DNA of 64,000 nt. Origin: UBA6489 sp942490775. GTDB lineage: Bacteria; Patescibacteriota; Gracilibacteria; BD1-5; UBA6164. This document shows positions 22,625 to 33,539 of the stretch, one piece after another; position 1 is the first letter of the stretch; each line of letters begins with the position of its first letter. The position numbers and the translations under genes are program-made. The notes beneath the pieces were generated by a model. The model searched no databases, was not told where the DNA came from, and saw only the letters and a program-made list of their open reading frames with translations. The DNA lies in NCBI GenBank assembly GCA_942490775.1, contig CALNYL010000013.1:186001-250000 (forward strand). Reading direction: 5' to 3'.

Positions 22625-24103
22625 ATGACCATTGTTACAAGATTTGCACCAAGCCCAACTTGATACTTACACATATGAAGCCTCAGAACAGTACTCTACA
22701 ACTACCTATTTGCAAAAAAATACAACTGAAAATTTATGCTTCGTGTAGAGGATACAGACAGAAGTAGATATGTTGAAGGAAGTATAGAAAACCTACTAGA
22801 AGTTTTAGCATCCGTTTGACTTATGCCAGACGAATGACCAAACAATCCTTGAAAATATTGACCATATTTACAATCAGAAAGACTAGATATTTATAAAAAA
22901 TATATCAAAAAATTAATAGAAAACAAAAAAGCTTATTACTGTTTCTGCTCATCAGAAAGATTAGATAAACTTAGAGAAGAACAAAAATCTCTATGATTAC
23001 CAACAAAATATGACCAAAATTGTAGATACCTATCAGAAGAGGAGATACAAAAAAAACTAGATAAATGATTACCATACACTATCAGACTAAAAGTACCTAA
23101 GGATAGAGATGTGATTTTTGAAGATATGATAAAGTGAAAAATAAAAATAAACACAAAAGATATAGATGACCAAGTACTACTTAAAACAGACGGTTTCCCA
23201 ACATATCACCTAGCAAATATCATAGATGACCATTTAATGGAAATAACACATGTTATAAGATGAGACGAATGGACTCCGTCAACACCAAAACATGTTTTAT
23301 TATATGAAGCCTTTGGTTGGAAACCACCTATTTTTGCTCACATCCCTTTACTTCTATGAAATGACAGAAAAAAACTTGGAAAAAGAATGTGAAATGTCTC
23401 AGTTGAAAAATATCTAGAAAAATGATATCTAGTAGAATCACTTCTTAACTATGTATCACTTTTAGGTTGGAATCCAAAAACAACTAGAGAAGTATTTTCT
23501 ATAAATGAACTTATAGAAGAATTTAAACTAGAAGAAGTCCATAAAGCATGAGCTATATTTGATGTAGATAGACTAGATTGGTTTAACTCAAAATATCTAA
23601 ATAGCTATCCTATAGACTCACTCTACAATAAATTTATAACATACTTAAATAGATACGATAAGGATTTTTTGAAAATAGTAGAATCTTTCCCAGAAGATTA
23701 TAGTAAAAAAATATTAAATGAACTAAAAACTAGAATAAAAAAGTTTTCTGATTTTAAAGAACTCACGGACTTTTTTTATAATATTCCATGAAGATTAGAA
23801 ATAGATATGATTTTAAATAAAAAGATGAAAATAGATAATTTAGATATAGTAAAAAAATGATTAAACTTAACCGTAGAGATATTAGAAAATAAAAATAATA
23901 ATTTAGATACAATAGATAATATAAAAAATATATTTATAGATAAAATCAAATCAGAGTGACTAAAAAATGGACAAGTACTTTGGCCAGTTAGGGTTGCCCT
24001 AAGTAAAAAGGAATTTTCTCCATGAGCTTTAGAGCTTATATACATTTTTGGAAGAGAAAAGTCAATAGAAAAAATACAAAATGTTTTGGAGGAATTAATA
24101 TAG
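22625..24103 (+). CDS. gltX: Glutamate--tRNA ligase
   Basis: 492 residues; charges tRNA-Glu (and, with GatCAB, probably also tRNA-Gln by misacylation). Class I signature P-S-P-T-G-Y-L-H-I-G-S near residue 9-19 with both Gly of the motif as TGA, KMSKR-equivalent K-L-G-K-R near 255, and a zinc-binding C-F-C ... C region near 104-136. Length is normal. The presence of gatB downstream at 31176 fits the indirect Gln-tRNA pathway. Confidence 0.97.
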
Positions 24104-24213
24104 TTTGATATAATAAATAGGAATTAAAAAATAATCCATACCTGAATCCTTTCCTTTAATACTAAATGAAAAGGGAGTCAGAGATTAAATATTTTATAAC
24201 TAATAAAAAATAT

Positions 24214-24588
24214 ATGAATTACACAGCTCTAAAATCTATGATAGATTCTTTAATTGAATCCTATGCTTGTACTTTTTGTAATGAAACCGTTTGAGAAGAA
24301 AATATAGATATCATATGAGCAGCTTGAACAACCGTAAACATAGATGTAGGATGTCCTAAATGTAATAAACACTCTATGATAAAAGTAGATGTAGTAGCTA
24401 TAGATTTAAGAAAAATGAATATAACAAGCGATAAACTAAAAGAAATTAGTAGGAAATTAGGGTCAATTAGCTCAAATAGCTGAAACTGAGAAATTTCAAA
24501 TACATCTATAAAAGACGAAGAAATAATAACACTTAGTAAAGTTTTTAAAGACAGAGAATTTAAAGTAGACGATTTATTTAAAAAATAA
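24214..24588 (+). CDS. Small zinc-ribbon-like protein
   Basis: 124 residues with two cysteine pairs, C-T-F-C (residues 19-22) and C-P-K-C (47-50), that could bind one zinc ion. The part between them has two TGA-Gly; the C-terminal half is polar and charged. No named family is recognised. It is followed with a 3-base gap by a membrane-anchored coiled-coil gene, so the two are probably co-transcribed. Confidence 0.7.
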
Positions 24589-24591
24589 ATT

Positions 24592-25005
24592 ATGATAAAT
24601 AAAGTTATTTGGTGATTAGTAATTGTTTTAGCTTTCTATTTGTTAGCAATTTTTAATGTTCCTATTTTTGCTGATAAAATATGAGATTTATTATGAGTTC
24701 ATGACTTAAATAATAATATAAGAGAAACAAAAAAATCTTTTGATAAAGCAGTTACAACAGTTCCAAGCAAAGAAGAACTACAAAAATGATATGAAAAAGC
24801 ATATAGTGGAGCTATAGAAATAAAAGAAAATTTTAATAATTGATTAGACTTAACAAAAGACAAAATAAACTCCTTCAGAAAAACTATGTCATGAGCAGAA
24901 GAAAAATATGAACAAACGAAAGAATTTATAGAAGACACATCAGAGAAAATAGATAAAATAAAAGAGGTCATAGATGTAGTATCCAGTACTTGAAGTGAAC
25001 AGTAA
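24592..25005 (+). CDS. Single-pass membrane protein, helical
   Basis: 137 residues. An N-terminal hydrophobic segment (V-I-W-G-L-V-I-V-L-A-F-Y-L-L-A-I-F) acts as membrane anchor, followed by ~105 residues of charged helix, possibly coiled coil. No family recognised. It starts 3 bases after the zinc-ribbon gene, and a MITE begins 10 bases after its stop. Confidence 0.7.
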
Positions 25006-25014
25006 AAAAGAATC

Positions 25015-25130
25015 TATACTAAGCCTTCTTAGAAAATTAGAATTTAAAATATATTATTTGCTTATTGCAAAGGGTTAAAACCCTCTGTTGACAAGCTGGA
25101 AAATCAAAAATTTTTAATAGGCATAGTATA
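25015..25130 (+). mobile_element. MITE family 1, copy A
   Basis: Ends TATACTAAGCCT and its imperfect complement; interior has ATATTATTTGCTTATTGC, GGGTTAAAACCC and CTGTTGACA. No ORF. Same orientation as copy F; copies B-E are inverted. Confidence 0.85.
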
Positions 25131-25161
25131 TAACATCTTTTAAAAAATTAATTTAACAATT

Positions 25162-26309
25162 ATGAGAAAAGCAACATTAATCTTGTTTATAATATTTTTA
25201 CTATTTTTATGATTTGCTATACATCATCGTTTTTATCCAGACAGTAAAATTTATAACTTACTAAATACCAATCAAGAAGATAAAATACAAAAACCTCTGA
25301 CTGAAGAAGAAAAAGTTACTAAGATGAAAGAAGAAATTAGCATTTTGAAAGAAAAAAATATAGAACTAGAAAAAAGTAATCAAGAAATAGAAAACTTACA
25401 AAAAGAACTTAATGAACTTAAATCAGATGAATCTAAACAAACAGAAAGTAAAGAAAAGATATTAGAGTTAGAAAAAGAAATATTTGAACTAAAAGAATAT
25501 AATTCTGACTTACTTGAATACAATAAGGAAATATTAATACTAGAAAAAGAAATAGAAAAAATGCAAGAGTCATCCTCTTGATCAGTTAATAATGAAGGGA
25601 AAATAGCAGGTTTCCAAGAAGAAATAATAGATTTACAAGAATATAATTCTAAAATTATAGAAAACTGAAAAAAAATAGCAAGACTAAAAAAAGAAGTCTC
25701 TATTCTAGAAAAACTAATACAGAATTAAAAGAAAACAATGAAAAAATAACAGAACTAGAAGAAAAAATAAAAAAACTAGAAAGTTATAATGAAGAACTAG
25801 AAAATAACAGCAAAGAAATTTCAACCCTTAAAAAAGAATTAGAAGAACTTAATAGGGAAAATGAAAGCCTAAAAGATGAATTAAGAAAAAAATGAGAACC
25901 ACTTATTTGATGTCTTATTGAAGATGAAGAAATAGCAACACAAGTATTAGAAAAATTTTTTAGTTATTTAGAAAAAAAAGACTATAAAAAAGCTTTAGAA
26001 TTATATGAACCACAAGACTGATATCCCAACAGTTGGTCAGCACTAGAAAACTTTAGCCCAGAAAAAGAAAAATGAAGCAAAGAATCTGTACTAAAGAACT
26101 ATTGTAATGAAATGAAAACTTGTTTAAAAGCCGAAGTTATAGAGGTAGAAAAGAAATCTGATAACACCTTTTCTCTAAAGGTTAAATTTCTTACAGAAAG
26201 TTGAAAAATCTATATTGTCTGAACTACTAGCTTGTTTGATTACAAAGTTAGAAAAATAAACGGAACCCTAAAAGTCACAACACCTCCTATATATATAAAA
26301 TTAAAATAG
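25162..26309 (+). pseudogene. Membrane-anchored coiled-coil protein, frameshifted
   Basis: The ATG frame runs 188 codons: an N-terminal membrane helix, a short linker and a long Glu/Lys coiled coil, ending at TAA 25726-25728. The coiled coil then resumes in the -1 frame and continues to TAG at 26307-26309. The break is near an A5 run (~25710). The restored ~380-residue protein ends with an ~125-residue domain (A-T-Q-V-L-E-K-F-F-S-Y-L ... D-Y-K-K-A-L-E-L-Y) whose helices and strands resemble NTF2-like lipoprotein domains; that last call is weak. Could be a sequencing indel. Confidence 0.7.
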
Positions 26310-26323
26310 ATTAAACTTGTTCT

Positions 26324-27079
26324 ATGACAACAGACTATAACAAATTTGCTAAAACATTTTCAAACTCAAGAAAAAATATGAAATGGGAAGAAATTTCATA
26401 TTTTTTAGATGTAATAAAAAATTCCAATAATCAAAACGAAAAATATGATGAGATAAATATTCTAGACATAGGTTGTTGAAACGGTAGATTATTATGAGAA
26501 TTAAGAGACAGGGAAGTAGATATAAATAGTTACTTATGAATTGACTTATCAAAATGACTTCTAAAAGAAGCAAAAAAAAATCACCCAAACGACAATTTTC
26601 TAGAACTAAATATGCTCGATTTAAATAAACTAATAGAAAATATTTCAACAAAGAGCTTTAGCCCTTTTAATATTTTTTTTAGCTCTTTTAATAATTTTAA
26701 AAAAGAGAAATTCTATTCTTTACAATTTTCTCATATATTTTTTATTGCAAGTTTTCATCATCTAAAAACTATACAAGAAAGAATAGAAGTACTAAAAACA
26801 ACTTATAAACTACTAACAAAATGATGATATATATATATGACAAATTGGTCATTAAACAGTAAACTAAACTATGAAAAATACAAAAAAAATATCATAGAAA
26901 ATACTGAAAATAGATTTTGAAGTATAGATTATAATATAAAAATATGAAAATTTAGTAGATTTTATCACAATTTTTCATTAAAAGAATTAGAATATTTATT
27001 TAATGAAACTTGATTCAAAATAAATGAAAATAGACTATTTGACAATAGTAAAAATCACATAAGTATTGTTTATAAATAA
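26324..27079 (+). CDS. Class I SAM-dependent methyltransferase
   Basis: 251 residues. Motif I is I-L-D-I-G-C-G-N-G-R-L-L near residues 47-58 (some Gly by TGA), followed by G-I-D-L-S for the SAM ribose-binding acidic loop and S-F-H-H-L as motif after the fourth strand. This arrangement resembles small tRNA-wobble methyltransferases of the ALKBH8/Trm9 group, but substrate is inference. It starts 14 bases after the coiled-coil gene and ends 46 bases before relA/spoT. Confidence 0.85.
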
Positions 27080-27125
27080 TTATGTGATATAATATAGGGT
27101 AAAATATAATTACTCAAAAACTTTT

Positions 27126-29336
27126 ATGGAATTAGACTACGAAAAAAACCTTAAAATAATAGACTTCAATATTGAAAAACTTATAAAAGAGGTTATTTTA
27201 TATATGCCTTGAATTAGTGCAAAATACATAGAAGAAAAAATAAGAAAATCATATGAATATGCCAAAGAAGCCCATAAATGACAAATTAGACTATCATGAC
27301 AACCATACATAAATCATCCCGTAGAAGCAACTCAAATTCTTTTATCATTAGGTCCAGATGTTGCTAGTATACAAGCTTGTTTATTGCATGATGTAATAGA
27401 AGATACCCCTAAAACTTATGAAGATATAAAAAATGAATTTTGAGAAGAAGTTGCTTTTCTATGTTCTTGAATGGAAAAACTATGAAAAGTGAAATACAAA
27501 TGAGAAGATAGAGCAATATGAAGCCTTAGAAAGATGTTTGTAGCTATGGCTGAAGATTTGAGAGTTATACTAATAAAACTTTCAGACAGACTTCATAATA
27601 TGAGGACTTTAGAGCATCATCCAAAAATAGAGAAGAGAAGAAGAATTGCACTAGAAACCCTAAATATATATGTTCCAATAGCTGCAAGATTATGATTATA
27701 TAATCTTAAAAACTCTTTAGAAGAATGGTGCTTTAAAATACTTAAAAAAAAGGAATATTTAAACATAAAAAAAGAACTAAAACAAATACAAATAGTCAAA
27801 GAAAACTTTAAAAAAACCGCTATAGATGAAATGAAATCTTTATTGAATTCAATAGGAGTAAACGGAGAAGTAAGTTTTAGAATAAAATCGATTTATTCCA
27901 TCTACAGAAAGATGAATAAAAAAGATTTTGATAATATAAACGACTTATATGACATATATGGTATTAGGGTATTAGTTGATACAGTTGCAGATTGTTACAA
28001 AGTTTTATGAGAAATACATGCTAAATGGAATCCTCTACCATATAGATTCAAAGACTATATTGCATTACCTAAACCAAACTGATACAGAAGTCTACATACA
28101 ACAGTTATAGGATTTTTGAAAAAATTTGTAAAACAACCTACAGAAATACAAATAAGAACTTTTGAGATGCATAGAGAGGCAGAAATATGAGTTGCCGCAC
28201 ATTTTGAATATAAAGAAGTTTGAAGTAAAGTAGCTAGAGATGTTAATTGGGTTAAAGAACTAAAAGAACTAACAGAAAACCTATGAAACCAAGATTTAAT
28301 GTCATCACTAAAAATAGATGTATTTAAAGATAGAATATTTGCTTTTACTCCTAAATGAGATACAGTAAATCTTCCATCTGGATCAACACCTATAGATTTC
28401 GCTTATTACATACATACAGATTTATGAAATCATATAAGTGTTGCAAAAGTTAATCACACAATCTATCCTCTTGATAAAGAACTAAAAAATGGAGATATCG
28501 TAGAAATAACCATAGACAAAAATAAATCCCCTACTCCTTTTCGGATATCTTTTGTAAAAACCTCAAAAGCAAAAAATCGTATTAGAGCATATCTAAAAAG
28601 GGAAAATAAGGATTTACACCGAGATAGAGGAAGAGAAATATTAAATAAATACTTAGAAAGTTCTTGATATAAAATCCTTGATAAAGATCTATCCATATTA
28701 AAAATAATAGACGGAAGATGATACTCTATGGAAGAAAGATTTCAACTACTAGAACAAATTTGAAATTTTAGCTTAGCTCCTTCATCTCTTATAAGAAGAG
28801 TATTTAAACCAGAAAGAACAGTAAAAAGTAAAAAGAATATAAAAGACCATTCAGAAGAAACAAATATTAGAAGAAGAAATATAATAATAGGAGGAGAAGA
28901 TGATTTACCTCATGTTTTTTGTAAAAGATGTCTTAATAAAGACCTTACTGACAAAATAGTAGCTCATATAAATTCTAAATGAATTTTCACAATACATTCA
29001 ATGAACTGTAATATTTTAAAAACAGTAAATAAAGATAGATTAATTAGTGCATATGTTGAATGAAATGAAGGCAATATTTTATTAGTAGAAATAAGTTTCC
29101 TTATAAAAAATACTCCTTGAATACTAAAAACAATTAGTGAAGCATTATTTTCTATGGATATAAATGTAGATGAAATACATTCCAAAAAATTACATGAAAA
29201 TAATGTTTTAATAAATCTATCTCTAGATATATTTGACCATGATTACCTTATACTAGATAGATTTATAGATAGAATAAAAATGAGATTATGAAGTAAACTT
29301 TTAGAACATAATATATGAAAAATTAGATATAAATAA
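27126..29336 (+). CDS. RelA/SpoT-family (p)ppGpp synthetase/hydrolase
   Basis: 736 residues. Order of domains: HD hydrolase (~30-190) with H-D-V-I-E-D (His88-Asp89, Glu92-Asp93) and K-L-S-D-R-L-H-N-M-R; synthetase (~240-370) with Y-G-I-R-V-L-V and K-P-N-G-Y-R-S-L-H-T-T-V; TGS (~400-465); a helical region; C-terminal ACT (~660-730). Hydrolase motifs look intact, so it is probably bifunctional, producing and degrading the stringent-response alarmone. The zinc-finger region carries C-K-R-C. A 46-base gap separates it from the methyltransferase gene. Confidence 0.95.
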
Positions 29337-29360
29337 CTAAAAAATTTAATAAAAACAGGA

Positions 29361-29470
29361 AGTAAAAAATTAGAAAAATAATAATAGTAACGAAGTGTTA
29401 GCAACCTTTTATCCGAAAAATTAGTTATAAAAAAGTTGTTCAGCGAGTGTATTATTATTTTTCTAATTTT
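29361..29470. repeat. Stem-loop element (covarying family), copy 2
   Basis: Outer arms AAATTAGAAAAATAATAAT and its complement; interior GTGTTAGCAACC and AGTTGTTCAGCGAGTGTATT match copy 1 at 20231. The arms differ from copy 1 yet still pair. It lies between the converging relA/spoT and rubrerythrin genes. Confidence 0.75.
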
Positions 29471-29476
29471 TATTCA

Positions 29477-30052
29477 TTAATATTCACATTTATTAACTTG
29501 AAAATATCCTTGAGGATGGTTACAAGTAGGACAAACTTTAGGTGCTACTTTTCATTTTTGTGTATAACCACATTTTCTGCATTTCCATATAACAACTTCT
29601 TCACGATCAAAAAAATTTTCTTCTTTTAAATCCCTATAAAGCTTTCTAAATATTTTCTCATGGTTTTTCTCTACTTCTGACACCATTTGAAAAGCAAAAG
29701 CTACACTTTCAAATCATTCTTGTCTCGCTGTTTCTATAAACTGCGGGTATAAAATTTCCCATTCTTCATTTTCTCACTCAGCCGAATTTTTTAGATTATT
29801 TAAAGTATCTTGTACTTTTTCTGTACTATATTGTGCTGTAACATTCACTGGTCATCATTCTAGGAAATTCAAAAATATCTTTGCATGTTGTTTTTCATTT
29901 TCTGCTGTTTCTAAAAATATTCCCGATATTTGTTCATATCATTCTTTTTTTGCTTTCTTTGCAAAATAATCATATTTCATTCTTGCTTGAGATTCTCATG
30001 CAAATGCTTTTAATAAATTTTTTTCTGTTTGAGTTCCTTTTACTGTTTCCAT
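29477..30052 (-). CDS. rbr: Rubrerythrin
   Basis: 191 residues; peroxide-scavenging di-iron protein. Ferritin-like part (1-140) has the iron ligands in G-E-S-Q-A-R, E-N-E-K-Q-H, and E-V-E-K-N-H; the C-terminal rubredoxin-like domain has C-R-K-C-G ... C-P-T-C (about residues 159-178). Full length for the family. Transcribed opposite to relA/spoT and divergent from dedA. In an organism with little respiration this would be the main H2O2 defence. Confidence 0.95.
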
Positions 30053-30188
30053 AATATTTTTAGATTAGATTTTAATATGCTCTCAGTTTACAAAAATACC
30101 TAGAAAATGCAAGTATGTTTTTTTCAAGATTTCAAAGTATTTTAGTATAGATAATTGGAAACATAAGTTATATGTTCCATAAAACCAC

Positions 30189-30219
30189 AAAAAGTGTTGC
30201 AAATAATACAACATTTTTT
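30189..30219. promoter_or_regulatory. TGTTGCAA/ACAACA palindrome in divergent promoter region
   Basis: AAAAAGTGTTG and CAACATTTTT pair around a 10-base loop in the 201-bp gap between the divergent rubrerythrin and DedA genes. It resembles the TGCAACAT sites at 9315-9389. It is followed by TTTTTATTATACT, a plausible -10 for dedA. Operator or hairpin; undecided. Confidence 0.4.
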
Positions 30220-30253
30220 ATTATACTGCAAATATTTATATAACATTTCATAA

Positions 30254-30997
30254 ATGAAGAAAGTAGTAGACATAATAATGAAAATTCTTATAGCAATAAC
30301 TATGGCACTAGCAATACTATCACTAGTAAAACCAGACCTGATAAAAACATTCATAGACTGGATAAAAGAAATCATATATGTACTATGAAATCTAAACTAT
30401 TTAATAGTATTTACAAGTAGTCTAATAGAGGCATTTCCCGTACTATGAGTTGTAGTACCATGACAAAATATACTACTTATAGTATGATGATTTTTTTGAG
30501 GAATAAGTAATTGGAATCTAATATATGTAGTAATAATAGCTTGTATATGAGCTATAGCTTGAAATTATATATGATACTGGCTAGGGAAAACCTATTGAGA
30601 AAGCTTCTTTAAAAACTACTGACTATGGTTTGGAATATGAGAAACAGAAGTAAAATATTTAAAAAAATGAATAAAAAAATGGTGAGCAACATGAATAATA
30701 GTAGGAAAATTCCATAACCTAGCAAGAGCATTTGTCCCTTTTATAGCATGAAGCATGGGGATGAAAAATAAAACCTTTATGATTTATAACACTATATGAT
30801 CAATCATTCGGGCATTAACAATAGTAATCCTCTGAGTAATGTTTGCTAAAACTTATGACATTGTCATAGACTATCTATGATACATTATGGTTTGAATACT
30901 AGTTATATCATGAATCTACATACGGTTTTTTAAGAGAAAAGAATTCACAAAATACATACAAGAAAAAAACAAAGAAATAGAAGAAAAAATAGGATAG
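30254..30997 (+). CDS. DedA-family membrane protein
   Basis: 247 residues with five to six hydrophobic segments. Family marks: E-A-F-P-V-L-G-V-V-V-P-G-Q, G-N-Y-I-G-Y-W-L-G-K, and G-K-F-H-N-L-A-R-A-F-V-P-F-I-A-G, corresponding to the [F/Y]xxxR and G(x)3G motifs of DedA/SNARE-associated proteins, which act as polyprenyl-phosphate or lipid transporters. The N-terminal ~30 residues add an extra helix. Eighteen or more Gly are TGA. Monocistronic with its own terminator. Confidence 0.88.
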
Positions 30998-31021
30998 CTA
31001 TTAAACTAGTTTAATATTAAC

Positions 31022-31053
31022 AAAAAAACTAAATTTATAAATTTAGTTTTTTT
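31022..31053. terminator. Palindromic bidirectional terminator
   Basis: A perfect palindrome of A7-CTAAATTTATAAATTTAG-T7 form, 25 bases after the DedA stop. A MITE follows 15 bp later. Confidence 0.85.
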
Positions 31054-31067
31054 CTCTTCTATTAGCC

Positions 31068-31183
31068 TATACTAAGCCTATTTAGAATTTTTGATTTTTC
31101 AGCTTATCAACAGATGGTTTTCCCCCTTTGTAATAAGCAAATAATATATTTCAAATTCCGATTTTCTAAAAAGGCTTATCCTA
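31068..31183 (-). mobile_element. MITE family 1, copy B
   Basis: TATACTAAGCCTATTTAGAA start, CTGTTGATA-type interior, GGCTTATCCTA end (last bases diverged). The stop codon of gatB (31176-31178) lies inside its end, so the element supplies or abuts the gene terminus. Confidence 0.85.
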
Positions 31184-32609
31184 ATTTCTTTTTCAAAATC
31201 TCATTAAAAATCTTAGGATTTCACTGACCCTTACTAGCTTTCATACATTGTCCTACAAAGAATCCAAAAATTCTTTCATTTCATCATTTATAATCTTCAA
31301 CTTGTTTAGGATTATTTTTTATAACCACATCAACAATACTCTCTAATGCTCAAAGATCATTTTTTTGTCTCAAATTATTTTCGTCTACTATAATATCAGT
31401 CTCTCAACCATTTTTAAATAACTCATCAATAACCTGTTTAGAGTTAGTACTTGATAATTCTTCATTATTTACGAGTTTAATAACTTTTGCTAATTCTTCT
31501 ACATCAAATTTCAAATCTTTTATACTCTTTATTTCTTCAGATTCTTTAATAAGTGCAAGAATAATAGTAGTGATATATGAACAAGACTTTTTAGCATCTC
31601 ATGTAAGCTCTACAAGCTCATCAAAATAATCACTCAACTCCTTATCACTAGTTAATAACCTAGCATCATCCTCCATTAATTCATACTCTTTTAAATACCT
31701 TAACCTTTTATCAATAGGCAACTCTGGAATATGAGTTCTACACTCCTCTATATAATCATCATCAAGCTCTATAGGTAATAAATCTGGCTCTGGAAAATAT
31801 CTATAATCCATAGCATCCTCTTTTGACCTCTGTGAAGTACTCATCCCAGTATCATCATTCCATCATCTAGTTTCTTGTTCTACAGTTAATCATCTCTCAA
31901 GCATTTTTATCTGTCTAACAGATTCACTATCTATAGCTCTTCATATAGCAGAAAAAGAATTTAGATTTTTCATCTCTGTTCTATTTCAAAGTTTAGTTTC
32001 TCAAACAGGTCTAACCGAAACATTTACATCACATCTTAATTGTCATTTATCCATATCAGCATCTGATACTCATCCTGCTCTAAACATCTTCTGAAGCTCT
32101 TTCAAAAATTCCATAACCTCATCTTTATTAGAAAAAACTGGTTCAGTAACAACTTCCATTAAAGGACTTCAAGCTCTATTATAATCACAAAGAGTTTGAC
32201 CTCCAGCATGACTAAGCTTTCAAGCATCATTCTCTAAATGCATATGATGTATTCCGAATTCTTTCACTTTTCAGTTCACAATAACCTTTACAATTCATTT
32301 TCAAACTATAGGTTGATACAGTTGAGTTGTCTGAAAACTAGTTGGCAAATCTGGGTAAAAATAACTTTTTCTATCAAATCTAGATATTTTATTTACCTCA
32401 CACTTCATAAGTAATCATCCTATAACTCATAATCTAACCACTTCCTTATTCAGACTAGGCAACATTCAAGGAAATCACATACAAATGGGACAAACATTTA
32501 TATTTGGTTCAGAAGCTAACTCTACAGCATTTTTACAACTACAAAGCATTTTAGTCTTAGATTTTATTCTAACATGAATCTCTAAACCTATAACTTTTTC
32601 GTATTCCAT
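31176..32609 (-). CDS. gatB: Asp/Glu-tRNA amidotransferase subunit B
   Basis: 477 residues; with GatA and GatC converts Glu-tRNA-Gln (and Asp-tRNA-Asn) to the amide form. Begins M-E-Y-E-K-V-I-G-L-E-I-H-V-R, with zinc ligands C-S-C ... C-P-I-C, then R-F-D-R-K-S-Y-F-Y-P-D-L-P and M-D-Y-R-Y-F-P-E-P-D-L of the kinase-like core, and a YqeY-like helical tail. Length normal. gatA and gatC are not in this window. The stop codon is inside a MITE end. Confidence 0.96.
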
Positions 32610-32742
32610 ATTTTTATAATTAATAAATTAAGTTTGTACTTATAGATAAAATATATCAAAAATATTTTTTTTATCAATATTTTTTTGCAATATAAATAAG
32701 ATAGATATAATAAAAATGTCTTAATAAGCTAAGGAAAATATT

Positions 32743-33015
32743 ATGAAAAAATGAAAAGATTATATTTGAGTATGATGTGGTGCAGTAATAATAAATGAAA
32801 AAGATGAAGTTTTGTTAATGAAAAGAACTGAAAAATGCAGAAATCAAGCTTGATATTGGATTAGCCCCTGAGGAGCAGTAGATTTCTGAGAAACACTAGA
32901 AGAAGCCGTGATTAGAGAAGTTGAAGAAGAGATTTGAGTAAAAATAGAAGTTTTATGACTGTTAGAAATAAATAACGACATAATGCCAAAAGAAAAACAA
33001 CAAAAGAAAAAATAA
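32743..33015 (+). pseudogene. Nudix hydrolase, truncated at 90 residues
   Basis: The Nudix box is complete: G-A-V-D-F-G-E-T-L-E-E-A-V-I-R-E-V-E-E-E-I-G (Gx5Ex7REUxEExGU), and six Gly of the first 60 codons are TGA. The protein stops at codon 91, where Nudix proteins normally have ~50 more residues with the last strands and helix. Reading continues in another frame into an unrelated zinc-ribbon protein (next entry), so a deletion fused the two genes. Catalytic function is doubtful without the rest of the fold. Confidence 0.75.
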
Positions 33016-33386
33016 AAATACAATGGAGAACCAAATATAAAGAAATAAATATACCAGAATGAATGGAAACCATAAAAGCACAAGATTTACCAAATATAGA
33101 TGAAGTAGATGAAAGCATATTAAAGAAAGCAATAATATGTGAAAAAACAGGAAAACCATTTAGAATAATTAAACAAGAACTAGACTACCTAAAAGAAAAA
33201 TGATTCCCACTACCAAGACAACACCATGAATTTCAAATAGATAAATTATTATCAAGAAAACCATGGGGGAAGTTATTTTTGGATACTTGTGATAAATGCT
33301 GACAAGAAATGTTAAGTGCATTTCTTCGTGAGGGTGAAGGGAAAATTTATTGTAGTGAGTGTTATAAAGATTTTATGTTTAAATAA
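32976..33386 (+). pseudogene. Zinc-ribbon protein lacking a start, fused behind Nudix fragment
   Basis: An open frame with no ATG that overlaps the end of the Nudix ORF. It contains a zinc-binding pair C-D-K-C ... C-S-E-C-Y near its end and the stretch I-C-E-K-T-G-K-P-F-R-I-I-K-Q-E-L, which I recall from small zinc-ribbon proteins common in Patescibacteria. Its first ~30 codons are Lys-rich. Likely the 3' part of a gene whose 5' end was lost when it was joined to the Nudix gene. Confidence 0.55.
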
Positions 33387-33392
33387 AAAACT

Positions 33393-33539
33393 ATGCAAGA
33401 AAAAATTATAAAAAAACAAAAACTGAAAACAACCTATTCACCAGATAGGGAAGAAATAGTTTATTGTGAAAAATATTACGATACAACTTTAATAAAGAAA
33501 TATATTAAATTTAAACATCCCATAAAATGAAACACCTAA
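33393..33539 (+). pseudogene. Second, degenerate zinc-ribbon fragment
   Basis: A 48-codon ORF whose middle, T-T-Y-S-P-D-R-E-E-I-V-Y-C-E, matches the end of CxxC zinc-ribbon proteins of the preceding type, but with Tyr in place of the second Cys and no upstream CxxC. So it looks like a duplicated and decayed tail. Its last 13 bases overlap the ABC-F start. The short overlap could also serve translational coupling. Confidence 0.45.

Noticed and set aside
25015..25130. MITE as a promoter donor because of its TTGACA word
   Set aside because: No -10 element lies at 16-18 bp from TTGACA inside the element or at its junctions.
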